A stretch of DNA of 64,000 nucleotides from Xanthostigma xanthostigma. Its lineage: Eukaryota; Arthropoda; Insecta; Raphidioptera; Raphidiidae. Numbering within the stretch: position 1 is the first letter of the stretch; the number at the start of each line of letters is the position of its first letter. The stretch is taken from positions 43,556,001 through 43,620,000 of the forward strand of contig OY754466.1 in assembly GCA_963575645.1 (NCBI GenBank), given 5' to 3'. The notes under the pieces were generated by a model. The model saw only the letters and a list, made by a program, of their open reading frames with translations, was not told the origin of the DNA and searched no databases. The translations under genes were made by a program, and so were the position numbers. Below, piece after piece: positions 1 through 12,016 of this stretch.

Positions 1-677
1 TTGTGAGTTACAGCAATGCGATGTGACGGTGAGCATTAATGTGTGGTTTTACATCACGTGGCGGTCATCCGATACCCGGCTGCAGCTCTGCGGAGAGACA
101 GCAAATTGTTTACGGAGTTCGTTTCGATAGAAAGGACGAGCCTGAACGGTGTCCAATTCTCAAACGCTTGAGAAAACACGCAAGTTTGATACGAAAATTA
201 TTCTAAAAGTTTCCACGCCCGATTTTCACGTAGATACCTCAAGGGATATCGTTGCACACGAGAGGCTGGTTTTGCCGCTAGATGTGCTGCTTGATTTCGC
301 TGCTAGAGACCTACCTACCTAGAGAAAGAACGTATCTCTGAGACTCGCATTGCCTAGGGGCCTCTATGAGGCCCAATCCCGTCCTGGGGAGATACGTAAC
401 CTGTGCCAGAAAGAAGTCATCAAAATAGTAACATTCCAACAGAAATTCATCACTATTCGCTGAGTGCGTGATGGCAGCACCGCTTACCGTCTGCATTTAT
501 TCATGGTCTTAAAACATTGTGTCAAATGAATATTTTTCAAATAACTGTAATAATAATTAAACGAAACTTTTAATTATCAAAATTTTTATACCTATGGTTA
601 AGGAGATATAGTGTTTATATTGCTGTACTGAAAAAAACACATATTGAGTAAAATTATTACTTGGAAAAATGTAAAAA
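1..677. other. No recognised gene
   Basis: Moderately GC-balanced to 500, then AT-rich. A 61-codon minus-strand frame (311-496) has no recognised motif and no splice context. Nothing else seen. Confidence 0.5.
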
Positions 678-815
678 AATAGTATATTGTGCGACTAGTG
701 AGAGAAGGAGAAGATTCCAAGGGCGTGAAATTTGCCGCACGAGCGTAGCGAGTGCGGTAAAACGCACGCGAGTGGAATATTCTCCTTCGATCAATGGTCG
801 CACATAATACTTTAT
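678..815. repeat. Inverted repeat with GC-rich hairpin
   Basis: Outer arms TAGTATATTGTGCGACTAG and (complement) AGTATTATGTGCGACCATTG; inner hairpin CCGCACGAGCGTAGCGAGTG. MITE-like. Confidence 0.55.
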
Positions 816-1340
816 TCAACTAGCAGGAGTAATATGTTCCCTGATAAAAGAGGGAAAAATAATAAATCACTTCATTGATTGACGTACCCACACAAGATTG
901 CCATGACTTTCGCTGAATTGCGATGCTGTTTTCATATAAGTAGATATACAATACCGCCTACCACCTTCCTATTGGTCCAGAAGCTGCGTGCAGTTTTTTT
1001 TCATTATTTCACGCTTGGGCTTGCTACTGAGTTTCTATTGGTCCAGAAAATTCATTATCACACTGTACGGCTTATTATTAGCACTCTGCGCGTCAACATG
1101 AAGTAATTTATTATTTCTCCCGAGTTTAGCAGGGCCCCGAAACTACATATTACTCACGCGTGTTGAATAAAAGTATATTATTAGACGTTTACTTCTACGA
1201 AGACTGCCAGCGTCGCTAGCAGGCAATAGAGCTGGATTCAACTGCCCTATTATTGTTTTAAACCACTGACAGGGAACGCGACAAAAAAGGCATCTGACGG
1301 CCAGATGAAATCATCTATAACCGTTGCTTATAACAATTTA

Positions 1341-1589
1341 TGCCCATATTCATCGAACACTATGTATAGGTTAGGACTAGGTATTATATGATCTATGTGG
1401 CTGCGATTATTGTTTTATCAGGCGAAAAAATATTTACACCCCCGAAATAAGATAGAATAGATTTATACCTGCCGTAAACAATAATGCTTGGTGAATTGAA
1501 TTATCGCTATTTATTCAGAGAAATAGCTACCTCAAGAAGAAATGAGCCGAATAAATAACTAGGTACTACTTACGTTAGGTGAATATGGC
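1341..1589. repeat. TIR repeat family 5, internally deleted copy
   Basis: Ends TGCCCATATTCATCGAACAC and GGTGAATATGGC; body matches 15590-15777 (GATTTATACCTGC, TTGCTTGGTGAATTGAAT). The hAT element at 1597 inserted just beyond its right end. Confidence 0.65.
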
Positions 1590-1596
1590 CTAAAAG

Positions 1597-2333
1597 TAGA
1601 GAATACAATCCCGATCATGTTTTTCAATCCCGGGATTACGTGATTTTTGATGCGAAATCTCGGGATTCCGGGGCTATCCTGGGATTAGACTATGTGGTTT
1701 CTAATCGGACTGAAATGAAAAAAAACTTGAGTAATTGCTTAAAAAATATTTTTAATATCGTTGCACAACACAAAAGAAAATAGACAAAACAAAAAAAAAC
1801 TTTACTTTTGCAAGAAATCAAAAAGACAACACAAAAAAACTATTTAGAATTTCGAAAATACAATCGCAGAAATATCAAAGCATCCAATGTTTGACTTCCA
1901 AGCCTGGTTTGTAGTTTATTGCCAACATAAGCAGCAGCTGAAAACGCTCGCTCAGGTTCTAAGCTGGTTGGAGGAATATTATATGCTGTTTCTAAGTGAT
2001 ATCCACGAACTCGGAACTCCTCGATTTTCGAACAGGCTTATTTCAAGTTTAATACTATTTGCCAATCCCGATTCATTTTCAGGATCTGGAGATTTTATAT
2101 TCTTACATATCGTACCGCGTATTTAAGGATTGTTTTTTGTCGTTATGTAATAAATAATATTAATATAATCTAGGCAAGGTAATTGTCAAGGCGCAACGGA
2201 TTACGGAATGCAAACTAGATATCTTTGTGGCAATCTCGAAAATCCCGAGATTAGCCAAGTACGGTTCCGGGATTTTCGGGGCCAGAAAACGACCGGGATT
2301 TCGAGATTCCGGATCCCGGGATTGTATTCTCTA
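1597..2333 (-). mobile_element. hAT element with transposase C-terminal relic, 8-bp TSD
   Basis: The 737-base element has TIRs TAGAGAATACAATCCCG and is flanked by the exact 8-bp duplication CCTAAAAG (1589-1596 and 2334-2341). Near-terminal CCCGGGATT/AATCCCGGG motifs recur at both ends. On the minus strand, 1985 down to about 1850 encodes a hATC dimerisation segment (IPPTSLEPERAFSAA, then LDALIFLRLYF, then a stop). The preceding part (KLEISLFENRG) is in another frame, so a frameshift near 1988 breaks it. The rest of the transposase is missing. It inserted at the end of an older TIR repeat (1341-1589). Confidence 0.85.
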
Positions 2334-2719
2334 CCTAAAAGGTACTGAATAAATACACTATAAATATTGAGAATAGGTACCGCAAGGTGTTGTGCGTTTG
2401 ATAATTTCGGGTGTTCGATGTTCAGTATAACGTGAAACACGACTAAACGGATTTGACAAAACGACGAACACGACCGGCCGATGGCCGATCAGATAACAGA
2501 GCGTTAATTGTTGGTGGTCCGACCGACAGGTTCAACATAACACTAATTCGTCGTGCAGTTTTTCTCAAATATTATGTAGGTACATCCATTTTGTTATACG
2601 GTTTCGAGACACGGAAATCGAGTAAAAAAACGGCAGGTCTTTATAACCGATCGACGACTCCGAAAAATATTGAATATTTCGGTAGCGACACAATTCCGTT
2701 GAAAATACACTTTTGAGAA

Positions 2720-3410
2720 TTTTTGACGTGATAACGTCTTATAAATTGATGAATCACGTCAAAATAAAAAGATGAAACACCGGCTGCATGCACGAAAAAG
2801 TGTAACGTTCCTGACGTTACTAAGTGAGCGACTAGATTGCCTTCGGTAATTTTGAAGCAGATATCATCAACCGATTGAGATGAAAATTTGTATACACGTT
2901 TAGTTTGAATGACAATGCATGGTTAGCTGTGTGACGTCACTCTAAATCCAATATGGCGGACTTATAAAGATGGCGGAAATGCCTTCGGTAATTTTGAAGC
3001 AGATATCATCAACCGATTGAGATGAAAATTTATATACACGTTTAGTTTGAATGAAAATGCATGGTTAGCTGTGTGACGTCACTCTAAATCCAATATGGCG
3101 GACTAATTTTATTATGCTTTCCTACAATATGGGTATCAAATGAAAGGGCTTGCTGAGAATAACTTGAAAAATAAAGTGACGTCACTCTAAATCCAATATG
3201 GCGGACTAAGTTTTTGACGTGATAACGTCTTATAAATTGATGAAACACCAGCTGCACGCACGAAAAAGTGTAACGTTCCGTAACGTTCCGCCTGACCCTG
3301 TGCGTGCAAGCGAGAGCGCAGTAATGTATTATTAAATATGATATTCGAGCGGAATACGTAATCACGTAAAACTATCGTCCGTAAACCGACTTTAGAGACA
3401 ACCAATTTTT
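2720..3410 (+). mobile_element. Family 3 element, composite, with tandem repeat
   Basis: The left end TTTTTGACGTGATAACGTC occurs twice (2720 and 3207) and the right end GACAACCAATTTT once, so a short copy sits inside or beside a longer one. Between them a unit of about 140 bases is tandemly repeated (see 2840-3100). Confidence 0.65.
2840..3211. repeat. Tandem repeat carrying CRE- and YY1-like sites
   Basis: Two units of about 140 bases (from 2840 and 2981) plus a partial third (from 3177). Each has GTGTGACGTCACTCTAAAT or GTGACGTCACTCTAAAT, a perfect CRE palindrome TGACGTCA, followed by CCAATATGGCGGAC, a YY1-like site. Confidence 0.75.
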
Positions 3411-3528
3411 CATTATAAAAAAATTTACCGGAAAAAAAATGATTGTGTGTAGCTTTTACGCGCGCTTGAAGTAAATCTTTTTTTTATTTGTATTTACCAC
3501 GAGCAAATTAAATCACTCGTGAATGATT

Positions 3529-3735
3529 GGTTTGCGTACGTAGCTATGTTTCACCATTCGTTCAAGATGGTTTCTATACAGACGCGTTTTGATGCCGTCA
3601 TCTATCAGTTAAAATAGTTAAATAGCGGAAACCGATCACAAAATTGGTTTGCGTCCGTAGCAATGTTTTAAGATGGTTTCTACGTTGCCGGCATCCGTCA
3701 ATCGATTGCCTTTAAATAGCGGAAACTGCGCCCGA
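3529..3735. repeat. Tandem duplication of about 110 bases
   Basis: ATTGGTTTGCGT-CGTAGC-ATGTTT and AAGATGGTTTCTA and TAAATAGCGGAAAC each occur twice in the same order (3529 and 3643 onward). The second unit has a deletion. Confidence 0.7.
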
Positions 3736-3870
3736 AAAAAAAATCTGAGTTACTCTCAAATCGCGCCTAAAGAAATTTTAATTCAAAATTCTCAAAAATG
3801 TATTTGTAACGTAGATTCTGATAAAACGAAAAACTATGGATAGACTCCATTTTCAAAGCTGAAGACGACA

Positions 3871-4332
3871 CAGTGATGGATTTACGCCTAGGCCCATGAG
3901 ATCCGGGCCTAGGGCGGCATAATTTGAAGGGCGGCAAAATTTTTGAAATGACAAAATTTTAGAGGCGAAAAGTAAAAACAATCAATTTCAAAAATTGGTT
4001 CAGATTATTTTTCATAAAATTGTTTCTATACCTAGAATATATTATAATTCAATTCATTAATTTACTTCTCAATCTGTATGGGTAAGACGTTAATTTTTTA
4101 ACAGATCAATTATATAGTCTTTACCGAGTAGCTTACTTTCTGTTCCTTAGTGAGATTAATTTATAACTTATTTATCTGTCATGTTTATTAGTTATATTTA
4201 AAAATTATATTTCAATAAATAAAGTTATTTTTAAATAAAAATATTGGATCAAAATTAATATAATTCATTTTATCAAAAAGGGCGGCGCATCGAATGAGGC
4301 CTAGGGCGGCAGCAAGCCTAAATCCATCACTG
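3871..4332. mobile_element. Non-autonomous hAT element
   Basis: TIRs CAGTGATGGATTTA and its complement, with GGCCTAGGGCGGC motifs repeated just inside both ends. Flanks AGACGACA and AGACGGCA form an 8-bp duplication with one difference. The interior is AT-rich with no coding capacity seen. Confidence 0.8.
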
Positions 4333-4340
4333 AGACGGCA

Positions 4341-6383
4341 CGATCGAAAGACGTCGCATAAGATAGTCTTAAGTATATTATTTTTCACGACTTTACCCGT
4401 AAAATGTAAACAATTCAGTTTTTAATGATTCAAAAATTAACACATAAGGCGGGTTTATATTATACAGCGTAGGTCAATACGAGTAAAAAATTAACAGAAA
4501 TAAAAAATGACATATAAGTGGGTGGATTCTGAAGATCATTTAAAAAAAAATAATAACGCCTTACGGTGTAGATTAACGGTTCTTCCAAAGGGGTTGGCGA
4601 TGTTCATTCATAAAAGAGAAATCTTATATAAAATATATTACAATAGAAGGGAAACAGAAATCGATTCAATTTGTTTCCTTTCTTTAATGATGTAATATTT
4701 AATTCAAATGGAATATAGGTAAAAAGAAGAAGAAAAAATCCAGATGGCTTGACACGTGAAGTGTGGTCGCCATATCTTATTAAAAATTCTATTAATTTTT
4801 GACTGAAATCGATTGTTATTTTTATACCGTATAAACCACAACTATTTTATTGATACCTTAAATCTTCTATTCATTGTAAAAAAATGAATGATTATTCGGT
4901 TGGTTTGAAAGAATAGAAATCAGTTATAACAGAAATGATATGTTTTTTTTTTTATTTTTGTGTCCGCACTAATAGCTTATTGACTTATTTATCCAGCGTT
5001 GCCCCATCGTATTGCTCAATTTATAATAAAACGATTTTTATAAAAAAAAAATAAAACTACTTCAACTTTTTATATACTTTTATTGACTTCGACTTCCAAT
5101 TTCAAAATGTTTAATTTTTTAATGTTTCGTATATACTATATAAACGGACCAATAAATGAAACACTTTGGTGTCCGTCTGTCAAAATGCGATTTTCTCTGA
5201 AGCTATTTGACGTAAAAATTTAAATTTTGGCACGGCGACAGAGTGTGGTGGCCCAATCACAGACGTGAATTATTAAAAGCTTTTTTTAAATTTTTTTTGG
5301 AAGAAGGTTCAATTTTTCACAGTTAAGTGACTTATTTCCAATACCTATGTAATTAGCTTATTAACCGATTTTTTATTGACATTTGATTACCAAACTAGAA
5401 AAACTACTGAACCGATTTAAATAAAAATTATCTATATACGACTACCTTGAGACCCTTCCTCTTGATAACGACCAAAAAAAGGAAAATATGTGATTAGTAT
5501 AGAAAAAAAAATTCCTGAACACAATAGTCAAAATCATTCAAATTGGTTAGTCTCTCGAGAAGTTAAGGCTATACCTACGCGTGATAAACCTCCTTCTTTG
5601 ATATCGGTTAAAAAATTCGAAAATATGAATTCGTATCAGAAAAGGTCTTATACTGGCTTACTATTAAATATTTTTGTGCTATTAATCAGTACCTGTTTTT
5701 TGGATACATGTTAAATAATGTTATTATTATTATATTATATTAATAGGACAGTGAAACAACACTACCTATACCTACATAAAAACACAAATTTTAAAAATTA
5801 TCATAATTTATTTACTTTCCAGACATTAATACAGACTAATATTACATTTTCATTTGAAGAGCCGAAAGCAATGCAGATTACGACGTTAAATTATTTAATG
5901 TTAAAGTCATTATCATTAAAATTGGCTTGTCTTAACTGTCGGAAAAATAGTATAAAAGAAGTTAGGTTATGGATTCATGAATAATAAAAAATGTCGAAAC
6001 ACAAACCCTTCCATTAATTGAAGCATTAAACAAACATTAATGCTGTTAGAAATTTAAACATAAATATGAACTCATTCCTTGTTCAAACTGATTAAAAAAT
6101 ATTCTAGAGTTGAGAAAGTTCAATATTCGTTGAAACACGATGGCATTAGACAGATCATTACGGGTTACATCCGACCGTAACGGGTCACGTGTAACCGGGT
6201 TACGCACTATAACCGCGCGTAAATGTTACATGCATACGTTTCTTGTTGTATTGTGTGTTCTTGATAGTATTATTTTTTACGGAACGGAGGAGGTATATGC
6301 GTTTAGGGAGAGAGATTGTTTGTTTTAGTATATTATTATTGTAAAAAATAATAGTAAATTTTAAGTATAGTCGGACTCATGTA
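4341..6383. other. AT-rich intergenic DNA
   Basis: Short frames only (for example 4507-4695, 5490-5984), all low-complexity. A patch of GGTTAC/GTAACG sequence at 6160-6200 resembles the hAT interior at 7090-7380. No gene supported. Confidence 0.5.
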
Positions 6384-6814
6384 CAGTGTCAACTTTATAT
6401 AGCGACACTCAAGAGACTTTGTGGCGTTGTTGAGAGTTGTCGTTACACGGAGAGAAGAAATAATCCATTAATATTTTTTTTTATATAATTTGTATTTACT
6501 CATAATATATATAAAATTTACAACAAACTGATCAACAAACATTCAGCTGAGCTAAACATATGAAAGATCCCAACAAACGAATTTCTTAGAATCTTCGGTA
6601 CGCATAAAGTCGACAACAAAGCAACAAAATAACAAACAAGTACTGTTTATTGCTTAATGATGACGTATTGTTGTCGTTATTTAGAGTGGCTGCGTCGTTA
6701 TTCAGAGTGTATCATTGTATGAGCAATAAGGTAAGCCAACTATAGAGTTAAGTAATTTTGACGTTTTAAGGAGTTTGTCGTTATATCGAGTGACGTTAAA
6801 TGGAGTTTATACTG
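6384..6814. mobile_element. Pogo/Tigger-like MITE with TA duplication
   Basis: Ends CAGTGTCAACTTTATATAG and (complement) CAGTATAAACTCCATTTAA are flanked by TA (6382-6383, 6815-6816). GTCGTTAT...AGAGTG motifs recur near the right end, as expected for subterminal transposase sites. No ORF. Confidence 0.6.
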
Positions 6815-6969
6815 TATTTTCAACACCATCTATTGTCAACTGTTTTTAATTACGTTTTCATGATCTTAATTTTAACAGTAATCTCCAGAAATGTTGATCT
6901 ATTGAGAGACGTATTCTACTACCGATAAACACGGTGATTATATCAAATGTCTAGCAAAATTTTTGTTTA

Positions 6970-7450
6970 TTTTTTATTTTGCTAAGCAAAGTGACTATCT
7001 AAATAGTATGTTAAACATCAGTGACTATAAACAGTGCTTATAAATTGTGTAACTGTTGTGGTTACGTAAAAACAGTAGAGCTGTAACAAACCGTATGTAT
7101 TCGTTACTGCAGAGTAACGGGTACATCGTCTGACTCGAAGTAACGAATCGTTACTTACAAATTCATTTCGTTACTCGCATGTTTATACTTATAAGTATTA
7201 ATTCATAAAGTACGAAGTAATGACTCATGTCGTATCACGTATGCGACGCGCTTTGTGCGAAGCTACATGCTTATTGCTTGATGCTGTTAAGCACACTATT
7301 GTATGTCGTATGAAAAGTACCGAGTAACGTAACGATACGAAAGTAACGGGTACTGGTTCTTTAAGTAACGAATACATACGGGTACACAATTTCTCGTTAC
7401 TTTTACAGCTCTAAAAAACAGTAATTAGTACACAAATAGTCAATATATCA
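6970..7450. repeat. Dispersed repeat, split by a hAT MITE
   Basis: TGTTAAACATCA, then ACAGTG and a GGTTACGTAAAAACAGT segment match 41250-41345 (TGTTAAACATCAATGATTAC; GTCACATAAGAACAGTG). In this copy the hAT element 7076-7413 interrupts it. Confidence 0.5.
7076..7413. mobile_element. Non-autonomous hAT element, 8-bp TSD
   Basis: Ends TAGAGCTGTAA/TTACAGCTCTA lie inside an exact 8-bp duplication AAAAACAG (7068-7075, 7414-7421). The interior is packed with short GTAACG/CGTTAC repeats near both ends. No ORF. It sits inside an older dispersed repeat also seen near 41.2 kb. Confidence 0.85.
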
Positions 7451-8249
7451 AATTAACGGTTGTCGTTCAGTTCCAATATCTGCCACCATGAGCGCAGTAA
7501 GTCAATTATTCTTAGATTTCTTTCATAATCTATACTGCGATTATAAAACGCATAACAAAAATATTTTGACGCAGTTAAGTTTTGGAACGAAGCGTATACT
7601 CACAAACAAACGCAGGGGATGAAGCCTTTACAATTTACAACAATAATGGCATTACATGATTATAGAATTTGTGTAAATATTTGCGTTACAAATTACACCA
7701 TAAAAATTGTTGACCGTTTTAGTCTAATCGCTGGCTTGTAATAGTAATTATTATTATTGTTAAGCGCCCGTAGCTAGAGGTTTGGTTGGGTTAGGACCCG
7801 ACCTGCCAATTTACTGTATCAATATAATAGTTCTCAATTATTATCGAGAAGCTTACTAGCGGCGCCTGTCTATAGTGTCGAATCTACCACTTGTTAACTT
7901 GTTACCGTTCTGAATCAAAATACCTGATATGTAATCAATTTTTTAAAATAAAATTGGTGCTGCAAGGATCGCAACCCCTTGATATCTTCTGTGTAACATT
8001 TCCGTTTAGAGGTTTTACACGTCAAAATATCGATAAACAATTTCTTTGTTGATTTATGAACTGTTCTGATCCTTAAATATAGAGGACGTAAAATTTGTGT
8101 TTGTTGAAAAGTCGTAATGACTTTATAAAAATAAAATTGAGTCGTTCGTGGTTGGTTTGATTCGGCTTTAATGGAAAGGATAATAATTTTTAGACCAATA
8201 CAATTGTTAAAAAAACAATTAGAAACTAATTATTAATCAATTTTTATAT

Positions 8250-8375
8250 TTTTTAGATTAGATGGTCCAAATCCGGACCGAAACGTTAATGTATTAATTA
8301 ATTATTATTTTTTGTTAATATATATTTGTCTGGAAAATTGGTCGATAATTTTATTTATTGAAGAGTTCTCTAATC
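8250..8375 (+). repeat. Dispersed repeat with degenerate hammerhead core, copy 1
   Basis: Shares GTTAATGTATTAATTA and ATTGGTCGATAATTTTATTT with 46460-46575. The hammerhead-type segment at about 8261-8287 has a perfect stem II (GGTCC/GGACC) followed by GAAACGTT, but the CTGANGA half of the core has decayed to ATTAGA. The motif type is known from Penelope-like retroelements. Confidence 0.45.
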
Positions 8376-8529
8376 AGACGTTAATTAAAGATTTGAATTA
8401 TTAAAAGAGTCAATAAAAACAAAAACATTATGACGTCTGTCTTCATACGATCAAAAACGCTTACTTACATAAATATTTTTGTGTTTATTTGAAATCAGAA
8501 AGAAATGATTTATGTGTCATTTTATTGTT

Positions 8530-8955
8530 TCTATATATCTAAAATTCTCGTGTCACAATTTTGGCCGCGCTAATCTCCGAAACCACAGAACCGATTTTAA
8601 TGAAATTTTGTAAATGTATCTTGCTTGGTGCAACTTACGCTATAGGATAGTTTTTATTAAATATTTTGTGCAAAATTACGGTGTTCTTTCAAAAAAAACT
8701 GTTTTAATAACATGCAGCGACATCTGATAGCATTTGCTCAAAGTTATTAGTTCAGAAACAAACAAAAAAAAGCGGTTTTAGTACCAAGTGGCGACATCTG
8801 ATAGAATTTGCTCAAAGCTACTAGCTCAGAAGCAAATCTGGTAGAACTTGCATCAAAGTTATTAGTTCAGACGCCATAGGTCGAAAACGAAATACATTTT
8901 GCAGAATTATGTCTTTCGCACCCGGGTGAAACCGGGACGGACCCCTATAATACAA
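8530..8955 (+). mobile_element. Probable degenerate Helitron
   Basis: Starts TCTATATATCTAAAATTCTC, a start type common in insect Helitrons, and ends near a CCCGGGTGAAACCGGG hairpin like the 3' end of the element at 48288. Between them a unit around GCGACATCTGATAG is repeated (8714-8740, 8790-8820), with a diverged third copy. Ends are approximate and the 3' CTRR is not clear. Confidence 0.5.
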
Positions 8956-9899
8956 TTATATAATAATAATTCCGTGCAAATACCCTATTGCGTATATTTA
9001 AAAAACCAATAATTCGATTGGCACCTTATAATCGCGGACATCAAATTATAACCATATTGTGGTTATTCCTTGGACTTTGCCCTCAATATTTCAGAAACTA
9101 TTTAGCCTTCTTGATCGAAAAAATACCTATAGGGTGCTACCAAAAATAAGAAAATTGTTTTGGCCACAAGCGGTGCAACAATTCGACATTCAAGTCAAGT
9201 TGTGATCCTCTACGAATTATTTAACCTCTCAAACGTTTCAATATCTATTAAAAAAGAACAAATTAAATGCGTTTTGCACTAACACCATTGGGGAGGGGGG
9301 TTGGCAGATATATTGTAATATGCACGGAGATTTTAATTGTACTGGAATTTGTAAGGAATACAGGTGGAAATAAACAAAAATCAGCAGGGAATTGATCCAC
9401 ACGTGACTCGAGGCACATTCAATTGTCTAGCGGACATATGTTACGCATCTCGGTCGCCGCGCTGTGCACCCATTATACCGAACGTCCTGGTTAAGATTCG
9501 ATTTTATCCAAATTTTTATTTTTTTTTTGTGAAATATTCAGCACAGTGTGAAAACTGTTATTTTCCAATAACGTTCCTTAAAAAGAAGCTGTTATGGCAA
9601 CAGTTTTTCTGTTGTAAAAATATACTCCCGAAGGCACCATGTAATGTTTTTTACAATTTCGACTTAGGGCTCTTGTTATCGAGCGTTTTAATCAACAGGT
9701 AACGGGCCGACTCGAAACGGTTACCTTTGTACACGATCCGCTAATATAACATGAGCGCGTCCGTTGTAAGAAGTGCAAGTACAAAAAAGTGCAAAATTTG
9801 CTTGTTTATTTTTCTTGTCCCATTATTATGAACTATTATGGACAAGGCTAATTAATAAATCCATATCAATACACTTTTCTCCATAAATGAGCAGCAGAA
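8956..9899. other. Intergenic, one doubtful frame
   Basis: A 112-codon frame at 9364-9702 starts with GTG and has a richer N-terminal part (GIDPHVTRGTFNCLADICYA) but then turns into AT-rich low-complexity sequence; unsupported as a gene. Confidence 0.4.
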
Positions 9900-10185
9900 G
9901 GTAGGTAGGTAGGTACCTATAAAGTATAAAAACGTGCCGGCACATCCGTCGTCGTCTTCTATGAAATGACGTCGTCCACTGCATCAGACCGACCGCCGTC
10001 GCGCCGAGAGGGCGACGTGCGGGTATCCGATGAGTTTTGTTGCAACGGTTACATGCCCGTCGCGTTAACAAACACCCGCACTAACCTATTGAACACTGCG
10101 CGTCGGCCCGTCGCCCGTCACAAAAATTACGTCTGTTAACGGGTTATAGCGACCTGTGCAAAGTTTCATCGCAAAACAGGAGAAA
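9900..10185 (+). promoter_or_regulatory. CpG-rich presumed promoter and 5' leader of the orphan gene
   Basis: This stretch has many CG dinucleotides (for example around 9940-10030 and 10080-10110), unlike its AT-rich flanks, and it lies directly before the first ATG. No clear TATA box is visible. It starts next to a short GTAG repeat (9900-9916). Promoter function is inferred from position and composition only. Confidence 0.4.
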
Positions 10186-11108
10186 ATGATAGAATTAGGC
10201 GGGCTGTACGACAATTACGATCGCTCAAATGCAATCACTGTCAATTGCTTGAGTAGTTACTATCAACCGCTCGAGCCAGTCGCTGAAATCCTGTGGCAAC
10301 ATAGATATAAAGGTAAGTTTTCCTCTGTTCTGTGTCGCGTTGACTAAATAATCAATAACTATGCTCGAGCAGTCAGTATATGTTTTGCAACTACATGGCG
10401 TTGTACTGCTGACTGCTCGGTGCTATCGTGACCGCTCGGGCGGTCGTGGGTATGTCAGTGAAATATCTTCTATGGAGATTTGTAGTTCGTTATGCAGTTG
10501 ATGGTTTGAAGCAGTCAGTTACGAAAGCTTGAAGCTGCTCGTGTACGGCCGATCTTACAAGGCTGTGACATGATAAAGTAAGGGCTCCTAGTTTCTACGG
10601 AACCCTAAAACTGATGAGATCATAAAAAAAATAATAATATCACATCATCTTAGCCGTTACTAAGTTTTTCTTTTATTTTACAATTAATACAGAAAACTGT
10701 CATAAAAAGATGCCATCGTCTTCAGAAGAAGAATTTCATGGTTTCTGCAAATGTCAGCTAAACGAGGAATCGCAAAAAAGAAAGCCACATTGTGCCTTAG
10801 TCGAGTTGGATCAGTACATCGTCCGCTGGGAAATGGAAAATGGAGAAATACCGATATTTAGAAATGCGAAACGTCCCGCTAATTTGTCCGAATCTGAGAC
10901 AAAACATGTCGTCGGTGTCAAAGTGGCTTCAAGCAATATTGTATGCGAGGCCCTCGAAGAGACCAATCGTCTAATCGAAAATTTGATTGGAATATTAAAG
11001 CGCGAAAGTCAAACCATCCAACTTGGCGTGGAATGTGAAGATATTAATAATCTCAATACCGATAGACTTTTAGAAATAAATGCCACAGACTTCTGTTCTC
11101 TTCATTAA
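10186..11108 (+). CDS. Unrecognised two-exon protein, 180 aa
   Basis: Exon 1 is 10186-10312 and exon 2 is 10693-11108; the 380-base intron starts GTAAGT and ends TACAG, and phase 1 joins as g|aa (Glu). ATG 10186 is chosen because an in-frame TAG lies at 10147-10149 and no other ATG intervenes. The product starts MIELGGLYDNYDRSNAITVN, has a Ser/Glu-rich patch (MPSSSEEEF) and a small Cys cluster (FCKCQL) at residues about 49-63, and a possibly helical C-terminal third (EALEETNRLIENLIGILKRE) before the end FCSLH. There is no signal peptide or membrane segment. The region upstream is the most CpG-rich of the area, as expected for a promoter, and a polyadenylation signal AATAAA lies at 11244-11249. 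I do not recognise the family. Composition differs clearly from the AT-rich surroundings, so I think it is a real gene. Confidence 0.7.
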
Positions 11109-11317
11109 TGTTTCTGCTTTAAGTTTTCTATTTTCGAATGAAATGATCAGTTATCTCTCGATATTTTAAAAGTATATCGACTTCATTAAAAAGCTACGTT
11201 ATATTCGAAAAAATATTCATCCATGATGGGCATTTTTATTGAAAATAAAATTACTTTTTAGTACAGCACCACTACAATTTTTTTTTTATTTCAATCACCA
11301 TGTCTCTTAGAAAAAAA

Positions 11318-11972
11318 AATTCCAGCCAATTGGGCGACGGGAACATTCCCACTTCAAAAATGTTGGCATTTGATTATAATAAAGAAAATAAAATTTCTGA
11401 TATCATGTGAGGTGACACGGGTAATTGCTAGTATTCAATATGATATTTGCAATTCGTTGCCATGGTTACCTACATAATATGTTCCACGTCATGTAAACAT
11501 TAATCAAAGCATGCCAAACTTGTTTATTTCTGACAGATCATAAAACAAAAGAGCGGCTGATTTTTTTTAATTTTCAAAATATTTCCGAAACTATAAAGTT
11601 TAGAACAAAAATTTTAACGAAATTTTCTTGAAAAAATAAATAAAATAATAAGCCGTTATGAAAAGTATACCATTATTATATAAAAAACATCGTTATAGCA
11701 AATATCTCTTCTGCGCATGCGCCGATTTTCCCCAAAAACAATAGGGCTCTTCATATTTGCATACCAAACATCCTCCCAAAATTTAGTTTCGATCCGCTCA
11801 TCCGTTTGACCTGTATCGTGTTCACAAAGACTAACAGACGCACAGAGTTTTTCCAAAAATATGTTTTTTGGATTTGGGGAACCTCAAAACGGAAAGATAT
11901 TGTAAAATTTTTGAAAAGTGATTTTTGACCTAAACTAGTATTATTTCCTATTTGTGGGTTGGAATGGTAAAA
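11318..11972 (-). mobile_element. MITE family 2, copy 1
   Basis: Reverse copy of the roughly 650-base family; contains the complement of CGGCGCATGCGCAGAAGAG near 11715. It lies just downstream of the orphan gene. ORFs in it (such as 11656-11856) recur in the other copies and are not genes. Confidence 0.75.
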
Positions 11973-12016
11973 TAGAAGCCGATTCTGAGTTGAATATGAC
12001 CAGATTACCCTAGAAC

